Source: Copromyces sp. CBS 386.78 (lineage: Eukaryota; Ascomycota; Sordariomycetes; Sordariales; Sordariaceae). Taken from it: a stretch of DNA of 64,000 nt. The stretch lies in contig MU839232.1 of the NCBI GenBank assembly GCA_030685235.1, positions 4,690-68,689 of the forward strand, read 5' to 3'. Made by a program: the position numbers and the translations under genes. How positions within the stretch are numbered: the first letter of the stretch is position 1; every line of letters starts with the position of its first letter. The notes under the pieces were generated by a model that saw only the letters and a program-made list of their open reading frames with translations, did no database searches and was not told the origin of the DNA. Shown here piece by piece: positions 48,006 to 60,329 of the stretch.

Positions 48006-48188
48006 TCATCGACGGATTGGCGGGGTTCCGCCGCCGGGGGAACTGGGAGGGGCCGGTGGGGGAGTTGGCTGGATTCTCGGTTAGCATACTTCAACACAAT
48101 TTGAAACATGGCGAGCAATGAGGAATCAACTTACAAGGGGAAACCGCAAAGCTGCTCTTGTCATATCGTCCGAGGTATAGCCAAACAT
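48006..48188 (-). CDS. possible short spliced ORF, 38 aa (doubtful)
   Basis: On the minus strand an ATG at 48188 opens MFGYTSDDMTRAALRFPL (48135-48188). It runs into a well-formed intron 48069-48134 with donor GTAAGT, branch TGCTAAC and acceptor CCAG. Exon 48006-48068 would add a Pro-rich tail and a stop. The intron consensus is convincing, but the coding frame is not: another frame through the second exon (47912-48118, ending ELGNVGKDAPEAPKAPKTPA) is longer, though it cannot be joined in phase to the first exon. It may be a non-coding spliced RNA or part of a gene whose start I did not find. Confidence 0.2.
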
Positions 48189-49717
48189 TGTGGAAATGTT
48201 TGTGACTCCTGCGCGAAGGGTGGGTGATCGTAATAACTGAGAGGAAGATGAGTGAAGCGAACCGAGTGTCGGCGCCCTGGGCAAGGTCGAAGCTGGTTGA
48301 CGGCTTGGGATGGATGTGAGGACGGAACTCGGCAGAGTGATCGGGGTGAGGTCATGACATGGACAAGATGGAGACAGTGATGATAGATACTCTCGAGAGG
48401 TGATGTCTGGAGCGAGATGAGGCGTATTGCGTCCAAAATGAAACAGAAGATGCAAGCGATTGATGTTTGATAAGTAATGAGTGCCCGTGGTTGATAGGAG
48501 GAGGAAGTTGAACGGATGATGGGCGGGGGGAGTGAGCTTTTAACTTGATTCCTTTGCACCCGAGTTCCTGGCTGATCTGATTCTGGAGAGGAAGACACCA
48601 TGCACCTTCCGTTCTCAGGGCTATTCCCCTCAGGTTGTTGTTGCCTGCGTGAATAGTTAAATTGGAAGGAGAGAGGCACTCGGTACCGAAGGCGCAAAAT
48701 GAAGAGGAAGTTACGACATAACAGTGTGTGAAGGCGGCCCGTGGTGGCAGAAGAACTTGAATGTGTCGTTCGCCGGCAGCGAGGTTCGAGCGCACCATGT
48801 TTTAATGGGAAGGTGCTAGCCCAAGCAATTGCAAGCAGTCCACTAGTCACGGCACCTACCAGATGTGAAAAACTCGCGGTAGTAGCGTGGGAAGGAGTAA
48901 GGAGGTAGACTAGGCGCGAAGAAAGTGGAAGTGGTAAGGTCGAAATGAAAAAAAGAAGTCCGCACAATATTCAAAGTTGCAGTAACGACACTGCTGGACG
49001 TGGACGAATGCGCCCAGCACTCAACGTACAGAACAGCGCAATTGAGCTTGCGAAGAGATTCCACAAATTAAAGAAAGAAGCATTCTGGGAACCCGGGCCT
49101 GAATCACCCACCCCGAGAATCAATTGGAGGCCAACTCGTACCTGGAGCCCCGAGGTCAACATACCTCAGACTGCTGAGCTCTGACAGAAACGACAATTCC
49201 AGTCACTTGACTTCTCCCCTGAGACAGTCACCTCACTTGAAGTAGAAGTCTCTTCCATCTCATATTGAATCTCAACAAGCTTCCTTCCTAGGCGTTAACT
49301 ATCCCTCTTACAATCCCGCGGAATACAATAAATCCAGTCTTCCCGGCTTGGTGCTGGGTGCTGTATCTTATAGGAGCAGTAGTAGATGTTATTACTTGCC
49401 TTGAGTGAAGTTGTTTGCTGCGGAAGTGGTGAAGTGATATGTACGTAGCGAATGATATCTACCTAGTGTACCTGTACTTTAAAATGTATCCGCTGGCTGT
49501 GTCTCTTTCTTTCCCCTTCTTCCCTCGTCTTTTACTACCTCTAGCGTAGAGACCTAGATTGCTGTTGTCATGGCGGGAATTGGTTTTGTGATTCGAATAT
49601 GGAGAGGCGTCAGTCATAAGAAGCATATCTGAACATGCGCATCCAGATAGATAATTTGAAATGGTGATTGGCGTATTCAACACTGACTTTCTCAAGATCA
49701 GAGTGCCCACAGGTCCC

Positions 49718-52618
49718 CTACAACATCTCCTTGCTTTTCGGTCGTCTAACGGCCGTCTCCCCATCTTCCCCTCTCTCGATGATAACAAACGCGAGCCGTC
49801 CCGAGCTCTCTTCCACTCCGTATTGTACCCTCGGCTCCTTGTTCCTGACGAGGCCTCCCTTTCCGTTCATCGCTATGGTCCTTTGTCGAATATGTTTCAC
49901 AATCTGGCTCGCCGAGGAGTTGCTGCTGCAGCCCTCCAAGATGGGGGCCAGGGTGTGAGTGTGTTGCTGCTGGTTCAGGTTGTGGTAATCGCCCTGGTCC
50001 ACCTCCATCTCAGCACCTGCCAAGGAGCTGTCCGCTTTGCTGGTGCTCTCGCTTCCACTTCCCGGCGGGTACGATGTCGACATGGTGGTCCTCCTCGCAA
50101 CGGGAACGCCGCCGCCACCACCACCGAAAAACGCATTGGCAATCTCCAACGGACTCATCGAGAATGTCCTTCCCAACCCTGGCGAGCCCATAAACATCGC
50201 TCTTCCCCACCACTGCCACAACAACAGAATCAGCGTTGCCAGCGGGCCTATGAAGCTTACACCCAGCCCCAACCAGAGCTTGCCCTTGTCAACCACATAC
50301 CTCAGGCTTGCCTGGTTGCTGACAAACTCCACGCCCTTCTGCATCACCTTTTCCATTAACGCATCTGCATCTGTCATGTTTCCTATCGCTCTCAGATTCT
50401 CAGCCTCTGCCCTCTTTTCCATCGCTTCGCGGATCGATAGCCGTAGGCCCAGGTCGCGGTAGGAATTCATGATATCGTCGAAGGGGTCGTCCCACGTGCC
50501 CCAGCAGCGCCTGGTTCCGGGGACGTGTTCCCTGTGGTAGAGGTAGCCGCCCAGACCAGAATACGTCATGTCATGGTCTCCGCTGCCTTCGTAAAGCATC
50601 GCCCGAGATTCGAACAGGTTTTTGGCGAAGAGCCAGAGAGGTACGATAGTGTTCGTAGCGTTGCGGTAGGGGTAATGAATTTGAAGGGTGCTAAAAGGAG
50701 CGAAGAGATGGACTTATCTTAGTAACCCGTGTTGAGGAGGTAACAGCATGGATCTAGGTAAGTTGGTAGGGAGTGAAGGACGGGGCACGTACACGTTCTC
50801 AACAACCACATCGCTTTTCCAGTCAGACGATTGAAAGGTCACATTGCTCCCCTTGTCCATGAACAGCTTGTACTTCATTCTCGAAGGACTGAGATAACAA
50901 ACCCGGGTGGTAGTTTGGCCCTTGCAGTCAGGGTCGGTCTTTCGCCTGATGCTGGTCTCAATCCCCAATGGCGCGGTAGAATAGATCCAATTCCAGCTGC
51001 CTTGCTCAGACGGATACTCCGGCCGGAAATCAATATTGACTTCATAGAATGTTGCATTATTGTCCAACTTGAAGAAGTCCGGACCCGGATTCCATCGCTC
51101 AAAAATATGGTAGGGCGTGGTCTTCTCAGTGCAATTCATGACATCGAAGCCGAACCCCTGAATGGATACAGGCAATTTAATTGTTAGCCCATGTACCGGT
51201 CTGCCTAAGTAGCGCACACCAAGTTCAATCGTTCCTTAATAGGTAGAGGCATCTCACAAAAGAGGTGGCATGCCTAGGTAGTTATGCTGTTCAAGGTAGG
51301 TAGAGGCACTTACATTGACGGTGAACGAGCAGTTCTCACAAGGCTGTCCCAGACCGGGGATATGAATTGGGGTTTTTGCCTGGAAGTCTCGGATAGCCTG
51401 GGAAAATCCTTCGTCGAATGAAGCCATATCGTTGCCCGAATGTTCGTTGAATATGCCACCCCAACCATTGGTAACGCTCCGCATTATCGGCAGATCTATC
51501 GTTCCGTTGACTGAGAACTCATACGTTTGCACGGATACGGCTCTCTGTATCAGGGGACCGCGGGCGATGCTGCTGGCTGCGATCATAATGCACACTTGCC
51601 TCGGGTCATTGGACAAGGTTAGTGCACGGCCCTGACCGAAGGAGACATATGAACATCAACCGGGAGGGCAGTAGATATATGCAGACAACTCACCAAGACT
51701 AATCCCAATGCTCCTTCCCTTCAACAACGCCGACAGAGCGCCAGTCAGCCCCATGGCTCCCTGCGTATGATAGTGCAGATCCGTGATTGGTACCCCGCCG
51801 GGTTTCATTGCCTGCAGCCAGAACATGGTGACCCACGCGTTGGTGAAAGCGAGCAGCATCAGCGAGTTGGTTATGGCGGAGAAGAAGGCCAGGATTGCGG
51901 ATGGCTGCACATCGCCGACGATTGGAAAGGACCAGTCTTTGACGGGCCTGTTTTCGGCTCGGTAGGCGGTGTATAGAGAGGCACCAATTGCTTTCGTATG
52001 GCAAGTTGCTGACTGTCAGTTGTGGCTCTTCGAACCATATCTGAAGGGCGTAGAACGGTGACCTAGGCAATGTACCTACCTCTAGCGTAGGCTGCTAGAT
52101 GGAGTAGGAACCCTAAGAGGTGGTAAATGGACTCGAGACTCACATGCAAAACACAACACCAAAGGAACCAAGCTCTTCCACGGTAAGTGCTTCATATTCC
52201 ACCAAGAGCTCCAAGGACGGAGTTTGGAAACGTAGACACTATCCGGGCCGTCTTCGCGAGTGTATGATGATCCAGGCTTATTGGAAATCTCAAGGTTGTA
52301 GACAGGCCGGTCATCAAACGAAGGGTCCTGATCACGAAACGAATTCTCCTTTGCCTGCTGTTCTTGGTCGCCGTGATCTTCCCCATCTGGAACAGATAAT
52401 AATGGCTGCCAACCGGCAAAGTTGATACCACCAAGGCGGTCAGCAGGACGATAATTGTCCTGTTGGTTTGATGCTCGGTCGCGCGCATCGTCCTGAAAGC
52501 TGGAGGAGTACAAAGGTGGAGGAGTCTGGATAGGAGTACCGTCTTCGAAGTAGCCCAAGCTGTTCTGTTGCTGATGTTGAGGGCCACGAGAAAGCAATCC
52601 CTCCCTTGTTGAGTCCAT
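49718..52618 (-). CDS. DUF3176 family membrane protein
   Basis: Five exons on the minus strand: 52144-52618, 51694-51990, 51314-51594, 50793-51157 and 49718-50690. All junctions keep the frame and have GT/AG sites (donors GTGAGT, GTGAGT, GTAAGT, GTACGT). The product is 796 aa. After a disordered acidic N-terminus come three membrane segments in sequence: WKSLVPLVLCFASIGASLY (about 148-170), SAILAFFSAITNSLMLLAF and SIGISLVCIMIAASSIARGPL. A large Cys-containing, probably extracytoplasmic domain follows (PCENCSFTVN, VMNCTEKTTPYHIF, CYLSPSRMKYK). A final membrane segment is LWLGLGVSFIGPLATLILLLW, with a low-complexity cytosolic tail behind it. This matches the fungal DUF3176 layout; the molecular function is unknown. 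An in-frame stop lies just upstream of the ATG at 52618. Confidence 0.88.
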
Positions 52619-55600
52619 CTCTGGCTAAAAACGGTCAATTGGCGACCGTGTTGAGCAGTATTGCAATGAGTGCCATCAAAAAGAGTATTTCCATCCGTCA
52701 TCCAAGAAGCCAAACGAAACCTGGAACCGAAGGAGGACAGCCATCTTAAAGACGGAAGGTAGAGTCTTGTTCCTCCAGACAACCTGAATGCCCCTAAAGT
52801 CTTGGTGACCAATGATCGGTCGAAAACCGCACCTGCTGGCCCTGATTGCCACCACGCAACGTGAAACCAATAAAATGCACTTGCATTTGCCCTAACTCCT
52901 ATATTGGATACAAACATGGCTCTATTGGTTGCCTCAACCAAATCCTCCCATGATGGTGCAGTTGATACAGTGCAAGTAGGTTTGCGTTCCGTGACAGGCC
53001 CAAGTTCTCGCCCGGCTAGGTTCAGCCAGCGGGAACACATGGTGCAAGGTGAGGTGTACATACATATGTACAAAACAAACGAGGAACGAAAAAGACAACG
53101 GGTAATGGCATGGACATGCGGCTGAGCAAGAGGGAACAAGGAAGGCAACTAACTCACCCGGTCCCCGCCATACCGGATACCGTCACCGTTGAGCATTGAA
53201 GGATCTCGAGAAACACGCTCTCAACCGTTCCAAAGGGGTGACAAATCCAGGCCTTTCCCGAGGAATACCTACCTAGGTACCAGGGCCACATGACCCGCCA
53301 GTGTGGGTGTTCTGATTGTAGGATACGCTTCACGGCAGCTACCTCTAGGCCAATCGAAAACTTTTCCAGATAGCAGTTGCCCTTGGGTCATCGCGCGAGG
53401 GCTTGCCGCTTCATTTTCGGTATTGGCTCAGACGATGAAGGACTGGAATACTCGACGGAAGGTCGGTCGTTGTCAACGGGTCAACTGCTTTGGAGTGGAT
53501 TTGGGCATGTCCCTGTCGAGAATCTGGACTGTCTGTGTGCGGGACCGCGAAGATGGACAAAGGTCACTGCTTCACTCCAATAAGTGGTCAGTGACTTTCC
53601 CTTGGGGTGCGAAAAGGGTGGTGGCCGCGGGTTCCGGGGAAGGAAGACTCACCTGCGTTCGTGCTCTCCTCGGCTCCCAACTTGCTCATGCTCCTCGTCG
53701 TTACCTTAGGCAAGCACTTGGGGATCATGCATGGACGGATGATGCCCACGATGTGGAGGTACCGGTTGACAACCTTAGGAATGCTCGTGGATGCAATCGT
53801 CCAACCAAGGCCGGCGTCGTTGAGGTCGCTCTTGGGGGGCAGCGATGGGTTGAGAAAGAGATAAAAGCGGAATGAGGTACGGCCTATGGTTGTTCGCAGT
53901 TCCTGTCATGTCCTTGGCTCGTGGATTTGTCAGGCTCTGCTCCGGTGCGATTGTTGAGGTTGCCTGTCTGCTCAGGGCAGGAGCGGGAAGGGCGATCATG
54001 CATGATGCATGCCCGGCTGCGGTCGGTGGGACCTGCTTCACAAGTTTTTCGAGATTTGGCCATTCCCGTCGCGCCCATGCGGGAAATGGCAGAAGGCACA
54101 AGTTAACATCAAAGTGGAAGCTACGACTGCCCGTCTGGCCTCGAAACGGCTGCAGACTACCGTATTAATCGAAATTAATAATTGGGCGATGACCCCTTGC
54201 GGTACCGATCTCCATGGACGGACCTGCCATATTCACCCCACTGCACAAGTGCGTGATCCGTTAACTCCATCGCACTTCCACTTGCTTCTTTCCTTATCTC
54301 GGACACTTCCTGTTCTGGTGGACTCGTTGTGGCAGCGAGTTGCGCATGCCTCCCGCTCCTCACTGTCCAAGACCCAAGTCAAGGCGTGATGGTACCTCTC
54401 CTCCTTCCATTCCTAGGCCGGGTACCATAGGTATCTTGATAATGACAAAAGGCAGTCACGGCGAACCTGGCTCCATGCCAAGAATTAAAACATCACGAGT
54501 CACCAGAGAGTTCTTTCCTCGAATTTCTGGCATTGAGGTGCCGCCAGGACACGCGCTTCGTTTTCACTCCAGTAGGTGATTGATGAGTGAGTGTCCGGCC
54601 TGCACTGGGGAAAAAAAGAGAGGGCTCTCTTGCACGACAAAGAATACCGATATGGAGGAAGAAGAGGAGACGGGAACCAGTACAAGCGGCGCAGAAAAGG
54701 AAACAGGAGATGTTCCCCACGGTCTACTACGACCCCTTCCAGCGCAGACGCAGACCGGACCAGATCAGTGTCGAGGCTGCCCCTGCCGGAGTACCTATCC
54801 CGCAGGAACTCGAGGACGGTCGCCATCTCATCGATCGAATGTGGCCGGCTTTGATGGCTGGTCAATTCACGCAGCAGCAGACGACGACGGATAATGACGA
54901 GGATAAGCTTGAGTGGGACTGGATCGATGATGACTAGCCCAATACTTTTACTAAGTGAATGAAATGAAACTGTCTATGGGTTTGGGTCTAGAAAGGATAG
55001 AAGCGCGGTACACTGACTGGGACTCTAGGAGGTTGGTGTTTCTGACTGGATATGTCATCAGTGGCAGTTCCATCTATGTGCATCTTGCATCGATGTTATT
55101 CCCTTTTATAGTAGGATCAGTCCGCAAATCATACCGCAATCAATTCATTTTCACAATGCAAAACATTGGAACAACAAAAACGCCGTGACCCTTTGGAAGT
55201 CCGTCAGCTCGAGATCGAAGCGCCTCCTGACTTGACTCTACCACGAACAAGTGACTGAAGTGAGCCAGGTGGAAGCCACCAGATCGGTAATTACCGCAAG
55301 GACCCAGCACTCCAACAATCGTAACTTCTTTTTTAACTTCTGCGCCTTCGGTGCCAAGAGTGCCTCTCTCCTACAACTTCAACCACCTCACTCACGCAGG
55401 CAGCAATATGAGGGGAATGGCCAGATTTCTGAAATCTACAGAGCAAGTCCTACTCTACCGACTGACAGCCATTACTCGGCTCATTGCCTCTGAGCCCGGC
55501 CTATCGACCAATGTATCACGGTCCCCGTGCCCGCTCTTGCCCTGAGAACGGAAGTATGATTTCTTCTGACAAAAATTGTGACCACTCAGGCCGGTGTGTA

Positions 55601-57152
55601 GGTATGTACAAACGGAGGGTGTCCATCATGGTTTCCTCGTCTCGCAGATCAGCTAGGGACTCGAGTGTAAAGGAATTAAGTATCAAGCCCTCTCCCCCAC
55701 GCCCAATCATCCGTTCAAGTTCCTTTCCGCATCCAACCACAATCAATTACTTTACGGTCCATTACTTTTGCCTCCCCACTCTGACGGACTTGTGATCAAT
55801 TCCCTGTTCGCTCCTGTTACAAGTACCCGCAACATCTCCGGAACTGCCTCCCACGTTAAGCGTGCTTCTAATAATGCTGGTAGGCTACACAGGTGGTTAG
55901 TGGATTAAAGCAGGTGCCTGTTCTGGCGGGGCTGTCTCTCTTGTTTGTAGCTAGCTGCTTTTTAGCAGCTACTTTGGGGCGCCAGAGACCCCGTGCCGGA
56001 CGTTGAGATGGCGGAGCCGGCCCAGCCAACGGCAGAAACCTGGTGGGAGGAGTTTCCGAGTTTGTGGTGCCCCAGTACCTATGTCAATCTCATTCCCAAG
56101 TTGGGGAATGTCTGGTAACAGCTGCTTCCTTCACGTGGGTAGAGCAAGGCTAAAGGTGAAGAAGGCTTAGCAAGCCACGGGTGCTGTGATGAACAAAGGC
56201 ACTGCATTCTTCAATTGCCGTCGAGGGCATCCGACGCGTTGGTCTGTTGTCGACTTGTCGCGTATGCGTTAGCCGTGTGACCAGCGACATCCATAATCAT
56301 TCTCTACTAGAAACCAATCAAAAGATTCCGCGTTACCATCTGTCACGTGCACTGGTGTTTATTTCGTGGTGCAAACAAAGCCAAGCTTCTCCACGTCGCC
56401 CGGTTCATTCCCGCCTCCGCTTTTGACGTCGTCTCGCCATCCCGTCATCACTTGTCACACGGATATACTGACCCGCATTCCGGTTCACACCGCCGGGCCG
56501 TGGCCTTGGCATCCTAATCTCAACCCAATGGCCTCCCGTCGGGCATCAACACTCAAACGGAACCCCCTGTTGATGGGTAGGTGTTAGAAACAATCGCTTC
56601 CTGTGCAGGTTTGTAAGCGTTTTGGTAGTGAACGTGCACAAGCGATTGTTATTTGTTACTGGCACCACTGGCACCTAATCGGCATCAGTACAGACCCCAC
56701 TCCCAGCGCTAGGCATGCAGCATCACTAGGCAACCAGCACCACGAAGGTCAATCCCCAGCCACTCAAGCAAGGATGAGGCAAACCGGTGAAGGCCGGCGC
56801 CAGAAAGGAAGCAGGAGAATGGATTAAGGGATCCAGAAGGATCCACATGTACACGTGTAACTCATACAGTTAGATAGATGCCTTGTGGCCTCAGGCCTCA
56901 ACAGCCCGGTACGTACCAATCCCCCTGTGGTACAATACGGCTGCGACCCACTTCGAGAGTCATGTGACTTTTGGGCTCTTGGGGCTACAAAACTGGAACA
57001 TTGCAAGGCGCCCTTGTATATTACCTCTCGGCTTTCTTCTCGTCTTTAACCCACTTTTGATGAATGCATGAACCATGAATTGAATTCTTTGTTGTCCCAA
57101 CCACCACCTCCACTTGTAATCCTCCGCCTCCGACGTCCGACTCTCCACCGCC
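52619..57152. other. intergenic region with one small candidate ORF
   Basis: 4.5 kb. The promoter of the DUF3176 gene and the upstream region of the gene at 57153 must lie here. Apart from the small ORF at 54710-54937, the open frames show no domain and no coding-like codon use. Confidence 0.45.
54710..54937 (+). CDS. small hypothetical protein, 75 aa (or last exon of a gene)
   Basis: An ATG at 54710 starts MFPTVYYDPFQRRRRPD and runs to a TAG at 54937, ending in an acidic EDKLEWDWIDDD. Third codon positions are mainly C/G (TAC TAC GAC CCC TTC CAG CGC), like the confident genes here, and unlike the two overlapping frames. The frame stays open upstream only to 54587, where two stops precede it, so a spliced upstream exon is possible. 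No family was recognised. Confidence 0.4.
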   Translation: MFPTVYYDPFQRRRRPDQISVEAAPAGVPIPQELEDGRHLIDRMWPALMAGQFTQQQTTTDNDEDKLEWDWIDDD

Positions 57153-60100
57153 ATGGCCGACCCGGCGTCCCACACACCGCGACTACCGCGTCAATTGAGC
57201 AACGATTGTAACGATGCCGATGCGCGATTATCACCACCACAGCCGCTGTCCTCCTCGTCACGGTCAGTAACCTGATGGCCGCGGAGTGATGCCACCATCG
57301 CAGCCTCGCGCTGGTGCATCCCTCCGTCCGCTGGGGTGTCTCTTCTCGCCGGCGAACAAGCAACACCAAGAGGCAACTAGCCCCATGGTTAATTGACTTG
57401 CAGCGCGCACACAAGACGATCATGGCCGATACAAGGTTCCGTTCATATCAATCCTGTCCTCGCCGCCGCACCCCCCCTTCCCTTCTTTGCCTCTTACCCG
57501 TCTCCCCGATTCGCCGCGGTACCTGGTGCTGTGCATCCTTCGGGATGTATAGCCGGTCCGTCTTGAGCCAGTCGATGTAACTCGAAGCCGCGTGAGCTAT
57601 GGGTCAAAGAGCCGTAAAAACTTGCCAGCTCCTACTCATCAGGTGGTGCACAACCTGTTGAAAGGACTGGGGCTTCTTTGGCAGGGCGGCGGGCAGAGAC
57701 TATTGTCGCTGCTGTCTTGCCTCCCGTTCATAGCGAACCAAGCCGACAAGTTGCATCTTCACGCGAGAGCGGCAGGCCGTCCCCTTTTGCCCGTCTCCCC
57801 GATTCGCCGCGGTACCTGGTGCTGTACATCCTTCGGGTCGGGGTGTATAGCCAGTCCCGTCTCTTGCCAGTCGATACAATTCGAAGCTGCGTAAGCTATG
57901 GGTCAAGAGCCGTAAAAACTTGCCAACTCCTACTCATCAGGTACTGCTACCTGCTGAAAGGACTGGGGCTACTTCGGCAGGGCGGCGGGCAGTGACTGTT
58001 GTCGCTGTCTTGCCTCCCGTCCATAGCAAACCTAGCCGACAAGTTGTATCTTCACGCGAGAGCGGCAGGCCGTCCCTGACCGGTCCTACTTGATCCAGTT
58101 GCTGCAACGCGAGGTGATGTGATCTATGGCTGAGAAGCCGTAGTTCTTGTCTCCCGGCCTAGTCAACTAGACCGACAGTTGTATCTTCACGAGAGAGGGG
58201 CCGGTCGTCCGTTTGTTCACACTGCACTGCACTGCCAAACGCTCGCTTTAAGGTCTGTATTAGTGACAATTCTACCATTTAGTGTTGACGGGCACTACGG
58301 CGACGACGTATCAACCGCCTCGGATACGGACGACCATACTGGAAGTTACCAACTCGATTGGTTCTCTCGGACCGTTCAAACCGCCTGGGTAGTTGAAGGG
58401 GTCGCTCGGCATATATCCAATCTTACCGCCGACTTGCACGTCGATACCAAGCAACGAACAGCTCTGATTACGCTCCGCGGCCAATGCATCCTCAAAGCCG
58501 GCCCTTCCATTGGTATTGATCTTTATTTATTCATCTACCCCGAGAACATACAGTCTGTTGAGTTTGCATACACGCCTTCGCCCACGGCTCCTGCTTTGCC
58601 GGAACATGGTGAAGCACCGTCTGCCCCCCTGAACAGGTTCATTCGTCTGCGTTTCATCTTGATAAAGCCACCTACTCTTGTTGCGCCCAAAAATCAGCCT
58701 TTAGAGCCAAAAGCGGCATCTACAGCCCTCGTGGACGGTCTACAGTCTCTTGCCACAGTCAAAGACCTTTCCATCCACTTTGATGCGCGCTCCCTTGTGA
58801 GCGAGGATCGAGAACAGTTGGCCTTCCTCTCATCAATCTTCTCCCGCAGTCGACTAGCAACGAACGAGAAACGCGCATCTCTTCCAAGGCTCTATGAGGG
58901 AGCTGGCGGCCAGGTTGTTAATCCGACAACTACGGCAAGCGAGGAACCAGCACATTCCGTGGTGCAGCAGGAGGCGCAACCTGGCAGTCTTACGCATGCC
59001 ACCACCTCTGGCGAGCTTCAAGATGCTGCCCAAGTATCAACTCCAACCCAGACGCGCAAACGAGCGGCAAGCCCAAGCCCAAGCCCAAGCCCAAGCGCAT
59101 GGTTGCCTCGCTACATCAATCGCGAAGATGAACGCGTACTACCAGGTCCAAGCAACGATCAAACAGAGATGAATGCACCCCAAAGTCAAGAGTCAACACA
59201 ACCCTTCACCCCATCAGGTACGTTCCTCCTAGATCAAGGCACCGCACCACCTTCATCACATCTAGGTAGTCAAGTCATCCACTAACAACCTTACTCCTCC
59301 ACAGATCACAACAGCAAACGCCCACGCCTCACAGCAACAACACCCTCCGAAAACCTCGCCTCATCTCGGGCTGCCTCACCTCGGGCTCCCTCCCCCCCAC
59401 CACCCTTCTCCACCAACACCGCCCTCGACACAATCGAAGTCGAAGCCTCGTCAACCGTTGACCCCCAAAAGCTCTCCTTCATGATCAACCAACTCGTCGC
59501 CCGCAATGCCGCTCTGGAAAAGCGAGTCCGACACCTTGAAGAAGCCTCCGCCTCCGCCTCCCAGAGGTCCCACCCCCGCCTCCAGAGGCGTTCCCACAGT
59601 CACAGTCGCAGTCTCAGGTCCCGCTCTCACCACTCTCCCCGTTCCCGCCATTCCACTTCCCACAACGCCGAAGCATGCCACCAAAACTGCCGATACAACA
59701 CCTCGGAAGCCTCCGGCATACGCAACCGCATCGACGACGCCGTCGACGGCCAGTTAGACGCCGCCTGTTCAAGGCTGGAAGACTGGGCCCATCTCGAGTT
59801 CCCAGAACAGGTTCGGGCGGAAATCACGGGGCAGCTGGAGGATCTGGGGAGGGATTTGGGGAGGGAGTGGAAGGAGGATATACGGAATGATGCCATCGAG
59901 CAGGTTAAACAGGAACTGAAAAACGAGGTTGTGGAGGAGACGGCTAGGGATGTACTAAGGAGGGTGGGGGACGTTGTGGTTGCCGCGGTGGGGAGGAGTG
60001 GGTGGCTTGGTTCTCCTGGAGGTGGATCTGGAGGTAGAGCTGGAAGCGCTGTTGGAAATAGCTTTTCTGGTTTTGGTTCCAACCTCCCGGGGGAACAGTC

Positions 60101-60329
60101 AGCTCTTTCCGCTGCTGTGGCTGATATACAGAGGACGTTTGCGGTGGGAGCGGAGGGGGGGCTGAGCGAGGAGGAGATGGCTAGGGTCATGGATCACTTG
60201 GAGGAGAACCCGCGGAGCGTTGTTAAGTACAATTCTTGTGGGGAGGGGATGAAGAGGTTTTTTGTTGGGAAGTGGAAAGCTGATACGACGGCGTGGAGGG
60301 GAAGGGATTGGATGGCTGGGTTGAGGTAG
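57153..60329 (+). CDS. hypothetical Ser/Arg-rich coiled-coil protein
   Basis: Proposed exons 57153-57262, 58283-59217 and 59305-60329 give 689 aa. Intron 2 (59218-59304: donor GTACGT, branch CACTAAC, acceptor CACAG) is convincing. Exon 2 has no in-frame ATG near its start, so an upstream exon is needed. MADPASHTPRLPRQLSNDCN at 57153 has ideal context (CCGCCATGG), a GTCAGT donor and exactly the required phase to join TTTAG at 58282, but this implies a 1020-nt intron. The order is: a structured region (about 38-250) without known domain, an SPSPSPSPS run, a Pro-rich linker, a short coiled coil (INQLVARNAALEKRVRHLEE), an SR-like HSHSRSLRSRS patch, and a helical C-terminus rich in Glu/Arg. I do not recognise a family. 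Exons 2-3 are firm; exon 1 is inference. Confidence 0.6.
57500..58214 (+). repeat. 293-bp tandem repeat, two full units plus a partial third
   Basis: Unit 1 begins GTCTCCCCGATTCGCCGCGG at 57500 and unit 2 begins with the same bases at 57793. The unit ends (TTGYATCTTCACGCGAGAGC) recur at 57751 and 58044, also 293 bp apart. A diverged shortened copy ends near 58214 (TTGTATCTTCACGAGAG at 58179). The array fills most of the proposed first intron of the gene at 57153. Confidence 0.9.

Larger units (their letters stand above)
43198..49717. other. intergenic region with microsatellites and a small hairpin element
   Basis: 6.5 kb without a confident gene. It contains CA and GCAA microsatellites, a 72-bp hairpin MITE (44584-44655), many scattered ACCTACCTA/TAGGTAGG motifs, and one good intron signature on the minus strand at 48069-48134. 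The long minus-strand frames at 48161-49064 have no known domains. Confidence 0.45.

Noticed and set aside
48161..49064. Long minus-strand frames (268 and 148 codons)
   Set aside because: No domains, Ser/Leu-rich composition, mutually overlapping frames, and no third-position bias. More likely leader or intergenic sequence.
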